Shown here one piece after another: positions 24,599 through 33,808 of a stretch of 64,000 nucleotides of DNA. The position numbers and the translations under genes were made by a program. Position 1 is the stretch's first letter. Each line of letters opens with the position of its first letter. The notes under the pieces are model-generated. The model made no database searches. It was not told where the DNA came from and worked only from the letters and a program-made list of their open reading frames with translations. Source of the stretch: JAIVJZ01 sp036386515 (lineage in GTDB: Bacteria > Acidobacteriota > Blastocatellia > Pyrinomonadales > Pyrinomonadaceae); contig DASVVO010000069.1 in assembly GCA_036386515.1 (NCBI GenBank), positions 1-64,000 on the forward strand. Reading direction: 5' to 3'.

Positions 24599-25540
24599 AT
24601 GAAATCACGCCTGATCATCAATCCCGTCTCCGGCACCGACAGCGCGCCGGATCACTTGCAGACCATCAACACGGCCTTGCGCGCCGCCTTCGGCGAGATG
24701 GACATCGTGATGACCGTCGGCGCGAATGATGCGGCCGAGGCGGGGGAAGCGGCGGCGCGGGCGGGCGTCTATGACAAGTTGTTCGTGGCGGGCGGCGACG
24801 GCACTTTGAACGAAGTCGTCAACGGCGTGGCGCGCGTCTCCGGCGCGTTCGAGCGGATCACGTTCGGCCTCATCCCGCTCGGCACGGGCAACGATTTCGC
24901 GAGCGCGCTCGGCCTGCCCGAAGAGATCGAGGCGGCCATCGAGATTTTACTGGCGGGGCGCACGGTCTTGGCCGACGTGGGCAACTTGAACGGTCGCCGC
25001 TTCGTCAACGTCTCGGCGGGCGGCTTCATCGCCGAAGTCTCGGACGCGGTCAACCCGCAACTCAAGACGGTGGCCGGCAAACTCGCCTATCTCGTCGGCG
25101 GCGCGCAAGTGCTGCTCGATTACGAACCCGTGCGCGCGGCCGTGCGCTTCGACGGAGACGACGGGCGCACCATCGAGCGCGCGCTCGACGTGCAGATGTT
25201 CGCCGTCTGCAACTCGCGCATGGTCGGCGGCGGGCGTCTCATCGCGCCGCACGCCCTGATCGACGACGGCCTCCTGGACGTGTGCCTCGTCGAGGCGATG
25301 CCCACGCTCGAATTCATCGGACTTCTCACGAGCGTCTCGGCCGGTGGGCATCTCGCGGACGAACGCGTCAGCTATTTCCGCGCGCGCGAACTCGAACTCA
25401 GTTTCGCGCGCCCGATCAAAGTCAACACCGATGGGGAAGTGTTGGAAACAGACCGCTGCCGCTACACGCTCGAACCGCGCGCCGCGCGCTTCCTCGCCGG
25501 AGATGCGCCGTTCGCGGAGGCGGCGAGCAGTAATCAGTAA
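24599..25540 (+). CDS. Diacylglycerol/sphingosine-type lipid kinase (DagK_cat family)
   Basis: The 313-residue protein starts MKSRLIINPVSGT and contains the nucleotide-binding AGGDGTLNEVVNG and the LGTGNDFA motif, both defining for the DagK/YegS kinase family. The C-terminal beta domain ends near RYTLEPRA. Such enzymes phosphorylate lipid acceptors with ATP. The substrate cannot be told from sequence. A second paralog is at 37375-38370. No strong ribosome site precedes the ATG, which directly follows a repeat hairpin. Confidence 0.92.
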   Translation: MKSRLIINPVSGTDSAPDHLQTINTALRAAFGEMDIVMTVGANDAAEAGEAAARAGVYDKLFVAGGDGTLNEVVNGVARVSGAFERITFGLIPLGTGNDFASALGLPEEIEAAIEILLAGRTVLADVGNLNGRRFVNVSAGGFIAEVSDAVNPQLKTVAGKLAYLVGGAQVLLDYEPVRAAVRFDGDDGRTIERALDVQMFAVCNSRMVGGGRLIAPHALIDDGLLDVCLVEAMPTLEFIGLLTSVSAGGHLADERVSYFRARELELSFARPIKVNTDGEVLETDRCRYTLEPRAARFLAGDAPFAEAASSNQ

Positions 25541-25561
25541 AATTCACGGGCGGAGGAGAGG

Positions 25562-26560
25562 ATGGACATCTCGACGGGCGTTCGCACCAGGCACGACTCG
25601 GCCACCGGGGCGCGATCCGTGCATCGCGCTTTTTACCGCTTGCTGCTCATCGCTTACTGCTCAACGCTCCTCCTGCTCCTCCCCCCGGCCGCCCGCGCGC
25701 AAAGGGTGACGAGCGCGGACGCTCTCGCGGCCTCGGCGGCGGCGGTCGCTCGCGGAGACGACGCGCGCCTGCTCGAAGTCGGGCGGGCGGACAAGTCCGG
25801 CGACGGCGCGCCGCCCGCGCCGCTTCCGCCGGAGATCAAGATCGTCAGTTACAACATGCGCTGGCGCGGCGGCGACGATCTGCGGAAGCTCATCGAAGCC
25901 CTGCGCCGCGACGCCGTGATCGGCGGCGCGTCCGTGATCGGCTTACAGGAGGCCGACCGACACCGCGAGCGCAGCGGCAACGTCAACACCGCCAAGCTCA
26001 TCGCCGACGAACTCGGCATGCATTACGCGTGGGCTGCGCCGCCCCCGGCGAAAGACGACAAAGGCGCGGAGGATGAGACCGGCGTCGCGCTTCTCAGCCT
26101 CTACCCGCTCGCCGACGTGGAGCGGATCGTCCTGCCGCACGAAGGCCCCGGCGGTCGCCGCCGCGTCGCCCTCGGCGCAACCGTCCAACTCGACAAGACG
26201 CGGCGCATGCGCGTCTACACCATCCACGCCGAGACGCGCCTCGCCATCGCCCGCAAGACCGAGCAGTGGCGCGCCGTGCTCGACTCGCTGCGCGCGAAAC
26301 TCCCGCCGGAAGCGCCCGCCATCGTGCTCGGAGATTTCAACAGCATCAAGGACAAAGACGTGCGCGCCGCCCGCCGCCTCTTCGACGAGGCGCAATTCTC
26401 CACTCCCTTCCCCGACGACGCCTCGACGTGGAAGACCCTCTTCGTCAAACTCAAACTCGACTGGCTCTGGCTGCGCGGCCTCGACGCGACCGGCCACGGC
26501 ATCGCCCGCCACATCAAGTTCTCCGATCACTGGCCGCTGTGGGTGAAGGTGAAGTTGTAA
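25562..26560 (+). CDS. Exported endonuclease/exonuclease/phosphatase family protein
   Basis: The 332-residue protein has a hydrophobic signal region (about residues 24-44, cleavage near ARAQRV) and then an EEP domain: VSYNMRWRGG, VIGLQEADRH (metal Glu), VLGDFNSIKD (Asp and Asn) and FSDHWPLWVK (Asp-His). Such enzymes act as metal-dependent phosphodiesterases on nucleic acids or phospholipids, here probably in the periplasm. The start has an excellent GGAGGAGAGG site and lies 21 bp after the lipid kinase, so the two form an operon. Confidence 0.88.
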   Translation: MDISTGVRTRHDSATGARSVHRAFYRLLLIAYCSTLLLLLPPAARAQRVTSADALAASAAAVARGDDARLLEVGRADKSGDGAPPAPLPPEIKIVSYNMRWRGGDDLRKLIEALRRDAVIGGASVIGLQEADRHRERSGNVNTAKLIADELGMHYAWAAPPPAKDDKGAEDETGVALLSLYPLADVERIVLPHEGPGGRRRVALGATVQLDKTRRMRVYTIHAETRLAIARKTEQWRAVLDSLRAKLPPEAPAIVLGDFNSIKDKDVRAARRLFDEAQFSTPFPDDASTWKTLFVKLKLDWLWLRGLDATGHGIARHIKFSDHWPLWVKVKL

Positions 26561-26566
26561 AGGAAT

Positions 26567-26681
26567 GTCAGTTGTCCGTGGTCAGTTGTCAGTTGCATGT
26601 GGTTATCACACAAGTTGCTAAAGACGGACTTGAACAACTGACCACGGACAACTGACGACTGACAACTGACCACTGACCACC
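26567..26681. repeat. STRR hairpin H (word AGTTGTC), copy of hairpin A
   Basis: TCAGTTGTCCGTGGTCAGTT at the left and its reverse complement at the right. The loop, including AAGTTGC, AAGACGGA and TTGAACAA, aligns with hairpin A at 5.3 kb. Shared loops show that copies of the element, not only the word, have spread. Confidence 0.82.
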
Positions 26682-26688
26682 GAATAGC

Positions 26689-26725
26689 GAAGAGGGCAGC
26701 GCTGTCCTTAGACGCTGCCCTCTTC
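26689..26725. terminator. Terminator hairpin between convergent genes
   Basis: Perfect 13-bp arms GAAGAGGGCAGCG (26689-26701) and CGCTGCCCTCTTC (26713-26725). It lies between the EEP gene and the tolC-like gene. No long T tail is present. Confidence 0.65.
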
Positions 26726-26749
26726 TCTGCGTGCGTTGACGGGGAACGG

Positions 26750-28921
26750 TCAGCGCACGCGAACCTGCACCTGATTGGCTTCGAGCGAGTTGCCGGTGGC
26801 GCGTTGCAGTTCGGCGGCGGCCTTGTTGAGTTCCGTCTGGGCGCGCAGTTCGTTGCCGCGCGCGGCGGCGAGCGCGTTCTGGCGTTCGAGGACGAGGAAG
26901 AAGGTTGATTGACCGGAGTCGAACTTGCGCTGCTCGCTCTGATACTGCTGCTCGCTCGCGCTGCGCTGGATGGCCGCCGCGCGCAGGCGCGACTCGGCCG
27001 TGCGCGTGACCTGCAGGGCGTTGCGCACGTCCACCTGGATCAACTGTTCGAGTTGTTCGCGCTGCACGCCGAGGCGTTCGCGCTCGACGAGCGTGCGGCC
27101 GAGTTGCGCCTCCGCCGTGCGGTTGCGCAAGGGGAGATTGAGTTGGACGCCGACGCGGAAGTTGTTGAAGCGGTTCGCGCCGAGGTTGGCGATCGACTGG
27201 CCGTAGCCGCCGACGAGCGTGCCGGGTATGGTCTGCTGCGGCGGCTCGGGCAGCGGGTCGAGGCCGTTCGTCAGGGAGAGTTGGTTGATGCGCGCGCGCA
27301 GTTGGTCGTTCGCCGCGCTGAACGGGTTGATGCTCGTCGCCGGGTCGAACGCGCCCGCGAGGCCGACCGCGCCGTAAGTGCCGACGAGGTCAACCTGCGG
27401 CTTCGTCGCTTCGCGCGCGAGGCGTTCGTCGAGCGCGTTGATCTCGCGCTGCACGTCTGACTGTTGCAGTTCGGGGCGCGTCGAGAGCGCGGCCTGCATC
27501 GCGTCTTCGAGCGCGACCGTGGGCGGCTGCACGTCAACCGTGTCCGTGGGCACGAGCGCGACCCGCCACACTTCCGCCTGCCGGTTCTCCGCGATCAAAT
27601 TCTTCAGCGCGTTCTCCGCGCGCCCCACTTCGTCGAGCGCGGCGTAGACGTTCTGCTCGAAGTTCGCCACCTGCGCTTCGGCCGCCACGATGTCGATGGG
27701 CGCGAGTTGTCCTTCGGCGACGAGGCGGCGATTGTGTTCGAGTTGGGTGCGCGCATCGCGCGCCGAGTCGCGCTGGATTTGCAGGTTGCGCAGCGTGAAC
27801 ACCAAATCCCAATAGGCGCGCTGCACGCCCGTGATCGTTTCGATGGCGCGCTGGCGAAATTGCGCGTCGGTCAGGGAGAGATTCTTCTTGGCGATCTCGA
27901 TCTGGCGGCGCGTGGCGTCGAATTGCAAGCCACGAAGGAGCGGCTGCGCGTAGGTTAAAGAGAAGGCCGTCGGGTATTGCGGGTTGAGCGCGTTGAAGAG
28001 GCTGTTGGTCGTCTGGCGGCTGCTCGAAAAGTCGAAGCGGTAGTTGCCGCCGCCCCGCGGGTTGAGACCCTCGAAGCGCATCGTGCCGCCGAACCCGGAG
28101 GACGTGACCGCGCCGCCCTCGCCGCCGCTCAGGAAACTGGCGACGGGCGTTTTGCTGCGTTCGTAAAAAGTCGAGGTGTTGAGGCGCGGGTCGTATGCGC
28201 CGCGCGCGGCCGTCAGGTCGAACTCGGCGGCGCGCACGTTGGTGCGCGCCACTTCGATGTCCTTGCCGTTCTGCAAGGCGAGTTCGATGGCCTCGCGCAA
28301 GGCGAGCGGCCGCTGCTCGGCCATGTTGACGCCCACGCGTTCGAGCGCGGGAAGCGTTGCGCCGAGCGTCGCGCGATAATCCGGCGCGACCGACGGCACG
28401 TCCAGAGACGACTCGGCCGGAGCGTTCGACTGAACGACGACCGGCTGCTGCTGCTGCGGCTGCGACGGCTGCTGCGACACGGTTTGCCCTTCGCCCGCCG
28501 ACGGGGTCGCAACCGGCGACGGCGGCGTCAACAAGAGGGGCGGCGCCGGCGACGGCGCGAGTATCAATTGCGGCGACGGCGAAACGGCCGTCGGCGGCGT
28601 CGGCTGCGGCGCGAGGTTCGGCGGCGGTGTCGGCGCGACGACCGGCAGCGGCGTCGGCGCAGGCGTCTGAGCCGGAGCGGGCGGCGACAGGAGCGGCGCG
28701 CCCGTCTGAGTTTGCCGCGACGCGGGCGCGCCCGCGAGCGTAGCCATCAGGGGCACGTCCGACGATTGCACTTGCCCGGAGGCGGGCTGCGCGCGGGCGG
28801 CCTCGGTCGAATGTTGCCGCGCGCCCGCCGTCTGCCCCTGCGCCGACTCGGTGGCGGCCGTCAGGCCGCAGGCGAGCAGGAGCGTGAGCGCGAAAAACTT
28901 TTTCGTCAGTAGATGATTCAT
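26750..28921 (-). CDS. TolC-family outer-membrane efflux protein 1
   Basis: The 723-residue protein is the outer-membrane channel of an RND export system. A signal peptide (MNHLLTKKFFALTLLLACG) is followed by about 150 residues rich in Pro, Gln, Ala and Thr. Two TolC/OEP domains then begin near VNMAEQRPLALREAIELALQ. The helical repeats carry RTNVRAAEFDLTAARGAYDP and later AAELQRATGNSLE. TolC proteins are normally 430-500 residues, so the extra length is the disordered linker. It is the last gene of the TetR-MFP-RND-TolC operon and follows the RND gene by 35 bp. An in-frame ATG at 28945 is less likely. Confidence 0.92.
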   Translation of the reverse strand: MNHLLTKKFFALTLLLACGLTAATESAQGQTAGARQHSTEAARAQPASGQVQSSDVPLMATLAGAPASRQTQTGAPLLSPPAPAQTPAPTPLPVVAPTPPPNLAPQPTPPTAVSPSPQLILAPSPAPPLLLTPPSPVATPSAGEGQTVSQQPSQPQQQQPVVVQSNAPAESSLDVPSVAPDYRATLGATLPALERVGVNMAEQRPLALREAIELALQNGKDIEVARTNVRAAEFDLTAARGAYDPRLNTSTFYERSKTPVASFLSGGEGGAVTSSGFGGTMRFEGLNPRGGGNYRFDFSSSRQTTNSLFNALNPQYPTAFSLTYAQPLLRGLQFDATRRQIEIAKKNLSLTDAQFRQRAIETITGVQRAYWDLVFTLRNLQIQRDSARDARTQLEHNRRLVAEGQLAPIDIVAAEAQVANFEQNVYAALDEVGRAENALKNLIAENRQAEVWRVALVPTDTVDVQPPTVALEDAMQAALSTRPELQQSDVQREINALDERLAREATKPQVDLVGTYGAVGLAGAFDPATSINPFSAANDQLRARINQLSLTNGLDPLPEPPQQTIPGTLVGGYGQSIANLGANRFNNFRVGVQLNLPLRNRTAEAQLGRTLVERERLGVQREQLEQLIQVDVRNALQVTRTAESRLRAAAIQRSASEQQYQSEQRKFDSGQSTFFLVLERQNALAAARGNELRAQTELNKAAAELQRATGNSLEANQVQVRVR

Positions 28922-28956
28922 GTGTCCGAACCGCAAAGTTATCATTCCCGTTGTGC

Positions 28957-31900
28957 CTAAAACTTATTAGTGATCGTCCCGGCCGCCGCCGCCGTGCGTC
29001 GCCGCGCCCAGGCGAACGCGCCGCCGATGCGCCCGCCCGCCCGCGCGAACAGGCGTGCGCGGCCGAGGTCGTCGAACAGCGAATAGAAGACCGGCACGGC
29101 CAGGAGCGTCAACAGCAGACACAAACTTTGACCGCCGACGACGAGCACGCCGATGGAACGGTTCGTGCCCGAACCCGGCCCGCTGGAGATGACGAGCGGC
29201 ATCATGCCCGCGACGAGCGCGATGGTCGTCATCAGAATGGGGCGCAGGCGGTCGCGGTTCGCCTGGATGATCGCGTCGAACCTGTCCAGGCCCTTCGCGC
29301 GCAGTTCGTTCGTGTGATCGATCTGCAAGATGGCGTTCTTCTTCACGACGCCGAACAGCAGGAGCAGGCCGAGGCCGGAGAAGATGTTGACGGTCTGCCC
29401 CGTCAGCAGGAGCGAGAGGATGCCGAACGGGATGGCGAGCGGCAGCGTCAGGAGGATCGTCACCGGGTGGATGAACGACTCGAACTGCGCCGCGAGCACC
29501 ATGTACATGAAGATGAACGAGAGCGAGATGGCGAGCAGGAAGTAGCCGCCCGCGCGCCCCAACTCTTTCGAGCGGCCGACGAGGCCGGTCTGGTAGCCCG
29601 ATTCGAGACTCATCCCACGGACGACGTTGTCCAACTCGCCGAGCACGGCCGACTGTGAGCCGCCCGGCGCGACGTTGGCCGTCAGCGTCACTTGCCGCTG
29701 CCGGTTCAGACGATCGATCGCCGACGGGCCGCTGCCCTCTTCGACGCGCACGACGTTGTCGAGACTGACGAGGCCGAGTTTCGATGAAGGCGCGAACAGG
29801 CGCGACAACTCCTCTTTGCTCGCGCGCGCTTCGCCGACGGCGCGCAGGCGCACGTCGTACTGATCCGTGCCCTGGTTGAACGTCGAAACCTTCTGCCCCG
29901 CCACCATCGTGTTCAAAGACTGCGCGATGTCGCCGACGCGCACGCCGAGGTCGGCCGCCCGCGCGCGGTCGATCTGGATACGCAGTTCCGGCTTGCCCGC
30001 GATGAGCGACGAGTCAACATCAACCACGCTGGGGATCGTGCGCATCCGTTTGAGCAGTTCCTCGGAATACTTCGTCAGAGTTTGCAGGTCGGGGCCTGCG
30101 ATCATGTATTGAATGTCGGCGTTGCGCTGGCCGCCGCCGGAGATCGCCTGCACCTGCCCGATGTTCGTGCGCAACTCCGGCGGGTACTTCTGCAACAGTT
30201 CGCGCGCCTTGACCATCAACTCTTCTTGCGACAAGTCGCGCTCGGCGAGGTCGGCGAGCCTGACGTAGATGTTCGCGCTGTTGACGAGTTGCTGGCGGTC
30301 GCCGCCGATGGTGACGAGCGTGTCGCTCACGCCCGGCAAGGTGCGCACGTCCGTGGCGATGCGTTCGACGATGGTCGAGGTGGCGGCGAGCGTCGAGCCT
30401 TCCGGCGCGCGCATGTTGATCTCGAACTGCGATTGGTCGTCCACGGGCAGGAAGTTTTTGCCGACGAACATAAAGAGCGGCACGATGCTCAGGATGACCA
30501 GCAAGCACAAGCCGACGATCGCCCAGCGATGCGACATCGACCAGCGGAGCATCGCCGTGTAGGCGCGATCCACCGGGCGATAGAAACGCCCGTCCTTCGA
30601 GTTGTGCGCCTTCTTCGGTTCGCGCTCGTCTCCGGCATGGGCTTCCGCGTCGGCCGCGTGCGCGTGGGCAACCGCCGCAGGCGCGTGTTTCGCGTCGTCG
30701 CCTTCCATCCACTTGCCCAACTCTTCTTCGCGCGCCACCTCGTCGTGTGCCTGCCGCTCCGGCGCGCCCGCCACCACGCGCGACTCGTCGGCCAGGAGCG
30801 CGGACGCGTCGCCCTCGGAGGGCACGCTCCCGACGCCGGGCGAGACGCTTTGCGGCTTCTTGCGTTTGATGAAACGCGCGGCGAGCATCGGCGTCAGCGT
30901 GAATGAAACGATGAGCGAGACGGCGACGGCGAACGAGGCCGTCAGGCCGAACGAGGACATGAAGCGGCCGACGATGCCGCCCATGAAGCCGACCGGCAGA
31001 AACACCGCGAGCAAACTGAGCGTGGTCGCCATCACGGCCAGGCCGATCTCTTTCGTGCCCTCGATGGCCGCTTGAAACGGCGGCATCCCCTTCTCTTCGA
31101 TGAAGCGATAGATGTTCTCTAAGACGACGATGGCGTCGTCGATCACGATGCCGACCATCAGCGTCAGCGCGAGCATCGTGATCATGTTGAGGGTGTAGCC
31201 GAGCGCGGCCATGAGGCCGAAGGTGGCGATGATCGAAGTCGGGATGGCGAGACCGGCGATGATCGTCGAGCGGAAGTTCCAGAGGAAGACGAAGACGACG
31301 ATGGCCGCGAGGATGCTGCCCTCGATCAAGTGGGTCTGGATGGACTTGACCGCCGCCTTGATGAAGATGGACGAATCGCCGATGACCTGCATGCGGACGT
31401 TTGCCGGCAGCGTCGGCTTGATCTCTTCGAGCCGCGCCTTGATCTCGTCGGCGACGGCGACCGTGTTCGTGCCCGATTGCTTGGCGACGATGAGCGTCAC
31501 GGCCGGTTCGCCGTTCAGGCGCGCGCTGGTGCGCAGTTCCTCGGAGCCGTCTTCGGCATAGCCGATGTCGCTGAGTTTGACCGGGTAGTTGCCGCGCGTC
31601 GAGATGGCGATGTGGTTGAAGTCGGACGGGGTCGTGATGCGCCCCAGAGTACGCACGGTCAGTTCGCGCGCGCCTTCGTCCACGCGCCCGCCGGGCACTT
31701 CGAGGTTTTGCTGGCGCACCGCCGCCGCCACTTCCGGCACGGTCACGCCAAAGGCGCGCATCTTGTCCGGGTCGAGTTTGAGTTGAATCTCGCGGCGCGA
31801 GCCGCCGACGATCTCGACGTTGCCGACGCCGTTGATGCTCTCGATGCGTTCCTTGATCCCCTTGTCGGCGATCTCCGTCACTTCGCGCAAACTGCGGGGC

Positions 31901-32337
31901 GCGCTGACGGCGATGCGAAGGACGGGCGCGGCGTCCGTGTCGAGCTTTTGGATGACCGGCTCCTCCGCCGTCTCCGGCAAGTCGGGCACGACGAGGTTCA
32001 CCTTGTCGCGCACCTCCTGCGCCGCGATGTCGGCGTCCTTGTCCAGTAGGAACTGGACGAAGACCTGCGAGACGCCTTCGACGGAAGTCGAGCGCAGTTC
32101 GTCAATGCCGCTGATGGTGTTGACGGCGGCCTCGATCTTATCCGTCACCTCCGTCTCGATCTCGCGCGGGCTGGCGCCGGGATTGACGACCGAGATCGTG
32201 ATCGTCGGGAAGTCGATCTTCGGAAACAGATCAACGCCGAGCGAGAAGAACGAGAAGATGCCCACCACCGTCAGAGACAGGATCAACATCGTCGCGAAGA
32301 CGGGGCGGCGGACGCATATTTCAGCTAACTTTTGCAT
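28957..32337 (-). CDS. RND efflux transporter, HAE1/AcrB family 1
   Basis: The 1126-residue inner-membrane protein exports hydrophobic compounds by proton antiport. It starts MQKLAEICVRRPVFATMLIL and has the proton-relay MVGIVIDDAIVVLENIYR (Asp-Asp, near residue 400), twelve membrane helices and two large periplasmic loops. The segment after the first half (KRKKPQSVSPGV... to ...KKAHNSKDGRFYRP) is a hydrophilic insertion of about 90 residues, rich in His, Ala and Asp, in the cytoplasmic loop. That makes the protein longer than AcrB (1049). Its neighbours are the adaptor upstream and TolC downstream. A paralog is at 49639-53022. Confidence 0.95.
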   Translation of the reverse strand: MQKLAEICVRRPVFATMLILSLTVVGIFSFFSLGVDLFPKIDFPTITISVVNPGASPREIETEVTDKIEAAVNTISGIDELRSTSVEGVSQVFVQFLLDKDADIAAQEVRDKVNLVVPDLPETAEEPVIQKLDTDAAPVLRIAVSAPRSLREVTEIADKGIKERIESINGVGNVEIVGGSRREIQLKLDPDKMRAFGVTVPEVAAAVRQQNLEVPGGRVDEGARELTVRTLGRITTPSDFNHIAISTRGNYPVKLSDIGYAEDGSEELRTSARLNGEPAVTLIVAKQSGTNTVAVADEIKARLEEIKPTLPANVRMQVIGDSSIFIKAAVKSIQTHLIEGSILAAIVVFVFLWNFRSTIIAGLAIPTSIIATFGLMAALGYTLNMITMLALTLMVGIVIDDAIVVLENIYRFIEEKGMPPFQAAIEGTKEIGLAVMATTLSLLAVFLPVGFMGGIVGRFMSSFGLTASFAVAVSLIVSFTLTPMLAARFIKRKKPQSVSPGVGSVPSEGDASALLADESRVVAGAPERQAHDEVAREEELGKWMEGDDAKHAPAAVAHAHAADAEAHAGDEREPKKAHNSKDGRFYRPVDRAYTAMLRWSMSHRWAIVGLCLLVILSIVPLFMFVGKNFLPVDDQSQFEINMRAPEGSTLAATSTIVERIATDVRTLPGVSDTLVTIGGDRQQLVNSANIYVRLADLAERDLSQEELMVKARELLQKYPPELRTNIGQVQAISGGGQRNADIQYMIAGPDLQTLTKYSEELLKRMRTIPSVVDVDSSLIAGKPELRIQIDRARAADLGVRVGDIAQSLNTMVAGQKVSTFNQGTDQYDVRLRAVGEARASKEELSRLFAPSSKLGLVSLDNVVRVEEGSGPSAIDRLNRQRQVTLTANVAPGGSQSAVLGELDNVVRGMSLESGYQTGLVGRSKELGRAGGYFLLAISLSFIFMYMVLAAQFESFIHPVTILLTLPLAIPFGILSLLLTGQTVNIFSGLGLLLLFGVVKKNAILQIDHTNELRAKGLDRFDAIIQANRDRLRPILMTTIALVAGMMPLVISSGPGSGTNRSIGVLVVGGQSLCLLLTLLAVPVFYSLFDDLGRARLFARAGGRIGGAFAWARRRTAAAAGTITNKF

Positions 32338-32343
32338 GGCTAC

Positions 32344-32437
32344 TAAGTTTCAAGTTTCAGGTTTCAAGTTTCAGGACTGAGGTTTGAGGTCTTTAACTTG
32401 AACCCTGAAACCTGCAACCTGAAACTTGAAACTTACT
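32344..32437. repeat. STRR hairpin I (word GTTTCAG)
   Basis: AAGTTTCAAGTTTCAGGTTT on the left and CCTGCAACCTGAAACTTGAA on the right. It fills the gap between RND and MFP genes of one operon and touches the MFP stop codon (32436-32438). Confidence 0.82.
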
Positions 32438-33695
32438 ACTGCCTGACGGCCGCGCCGTCCTTCAAAACTTCGACGTTGGAGGTGGCGACCAACTCGTCCG
32501 TGGCGATTCCGTTCCTGACCTCGACGAGTTCGCCTTCGACCTGCCCGAGTTGCACGACACGCTCCTGCACGCGCCCGTCTTTGACGACGAAAACGCGGCT
32601 CACGTCCTGTTCCGTCCGCACGGCGCGCGCCGGGATGAGCACGGCGGGCGCGCCCGCCGGTTGCGAGATGCGCACGGTCGCAAACTGGCCGGGCTTCAAC
32701 AGACCCTCGCCGTTTTCCACCTGCGCTTCGACGGTCAGCGTGCGCGAGGCGGCCGTCACGTTCGGCGAGATGCGCGCGATCCGTCCGGCGAACGCCCGAT
32801 CCGCATACGCGCTCGTCAAGACCGAGACGCCCTGCCCCGGCGCGACCGAGCTGATCAACTGTTCGGGAATGTCTATGCGCAGCCGCAGCGGGTTCGTGCG
32901 CACGATGGTCGCCACCTTCGAGGCGGGCGTGACGTACTCGCCCAGGTCAGCCGGGCGATCGGCAACGTAACCGCTGATCGGCGCGTAGACGACGACATCG
33001 GCAATGGCCTTGCGCGCCTGCGCCACCTGCGCCTCGGCGGCGTTGGCGGCGGCGCGCGCCGTCGCAATACCGGCGTAGTTCTGCCGCGCGGCCGAGAGCG
33101 CGGCCTCGTATTGTTGCTGCAACTGATCGCGCTGCGCCCGCTGCTGATCGTAGGAGGCGCGCGACACGTCGCCCGATTCGATGAGCCGCTCGAAGCGGCG
33201 CAACTGCTTCTCCGCCAGTTCGAGCGCAACGCGCGCCGCGCCGACTTCGGCCACGCGCGTCACGTCGAACGCCTGATTCGGTCTGAGGCCGATGCGCGCT
33301 TCCGCCTGCCTGACGCCCGACTGCGCCTGCGCGGCCTGCGCCTGCAACTGCGTGAGGCGCAAACGCGCGTCCGCGTCGTCGAGACGAACGAGCACCGCGC
33401 CGCGTTGCACGTAGCTGCCGAGGTCAACGCCGACGGCCACGACGCGACCGGAAACGTTCGGCGCCACGTCCGTCTGTTCGTCGGCGGCGAGGCTGCCCGT
33501 CGCTTCCGTATAGCGCGGGAGTTCGCGCGTGATGGCGGCGGCGGTCGAAACCTGCACGGCTTCCGGCGTCGCGCTGGCGGCGGCGGCCTGTTTGTTTTTC
33601 GACTCGGCCGATCTGCCGCACCCGCTCGCCAACAGGCTCAAGGCCGCGACGAGCAGCGCGACGGCGGGGAGGGTGAATTTGTTTCGAGAGGTCAT
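32436..33695 (-). CDS. Efflux RND periplasmic adaptor (MFP) 1, lipoprotein
   Basis: This 419-residue protein links the RND pump to TolC. The N-terminus has a lipoprotein signal, VAALSLLASGCGRS (lipobox Cys about residue 26). The barrel-sandwich (lipoyl) domain begins near VAPNVSGRVVAVGVDLG, with an alpha-hairpin in the middle (Ala/Gln-rich, about 100-220), then VYAPISGYVADRPADLGEYV and a beta-barrel part. It is the second gene of the operon after tetR. I chose the ATG at 33695 for the signal peptide; an ATG 24 bp upstream is possible. Confidence 0.92.
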   Translation of the reverse strand: MTSRNKFTLPAVALLVAALSLLASGCGRSAESKNKQAAAASATPEAVQVSTAAAITRELPRYTEATGSLAADEQTDVAPNVSGRVVAVGVDLGSYVQRGAVLVRLDDADARLRLTQLQAQAAQAQSGVRQAEARIGLRPNQAFDVTRVAEVGAARVALELAEKQLRRFERLIESGDVSRASYDQQRAQRDQLQQQYEAALSAARQNYAGIATARAAANAAEAQVAQARKAIADVVVYAPISGYVADRPADLGEYVTPASKVATIVRTNPLRLRIDIPEQLISSVAPGQGVSVLTSAYADRAFAGRIARISPNVTAASRTLTVEAQVENGEGLLKPGQFATVRISQPAGAPAVLIPARAVRTEQDVSRVFVVKDGRVQERVVQLGQVEGELVEVRNGIATDELVATSNVEVLKDGAAVRQ

Positions 33696-33754
33696 GTCAA
33701 CTGCTTCTTCTTTCCACACAAGCTGGCTCTTTCATGATTCGACGGCGCAAGTCT

Positions 33755-33770
33755 TAACTTACGCAAGTTA
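33755..33770. promoter_or_regulatory. Inverted repeat upstream of the MFP gene, possible second operator
   Basis: TAACTT (33755-33760) and AAGTTA (33765-33770) flank ACGC. A direct TTACGCAA repeat overlaps it (33759-33774). It lies in the tetR-MFP gap and resembles half sites of the TetR operator at 34682-34697. Confidence 0.4.
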
Positions 33771-33808
33771 CGCAAAAACCGTTTCCGATATAACTGTCTG
33801 CCGCGCGT

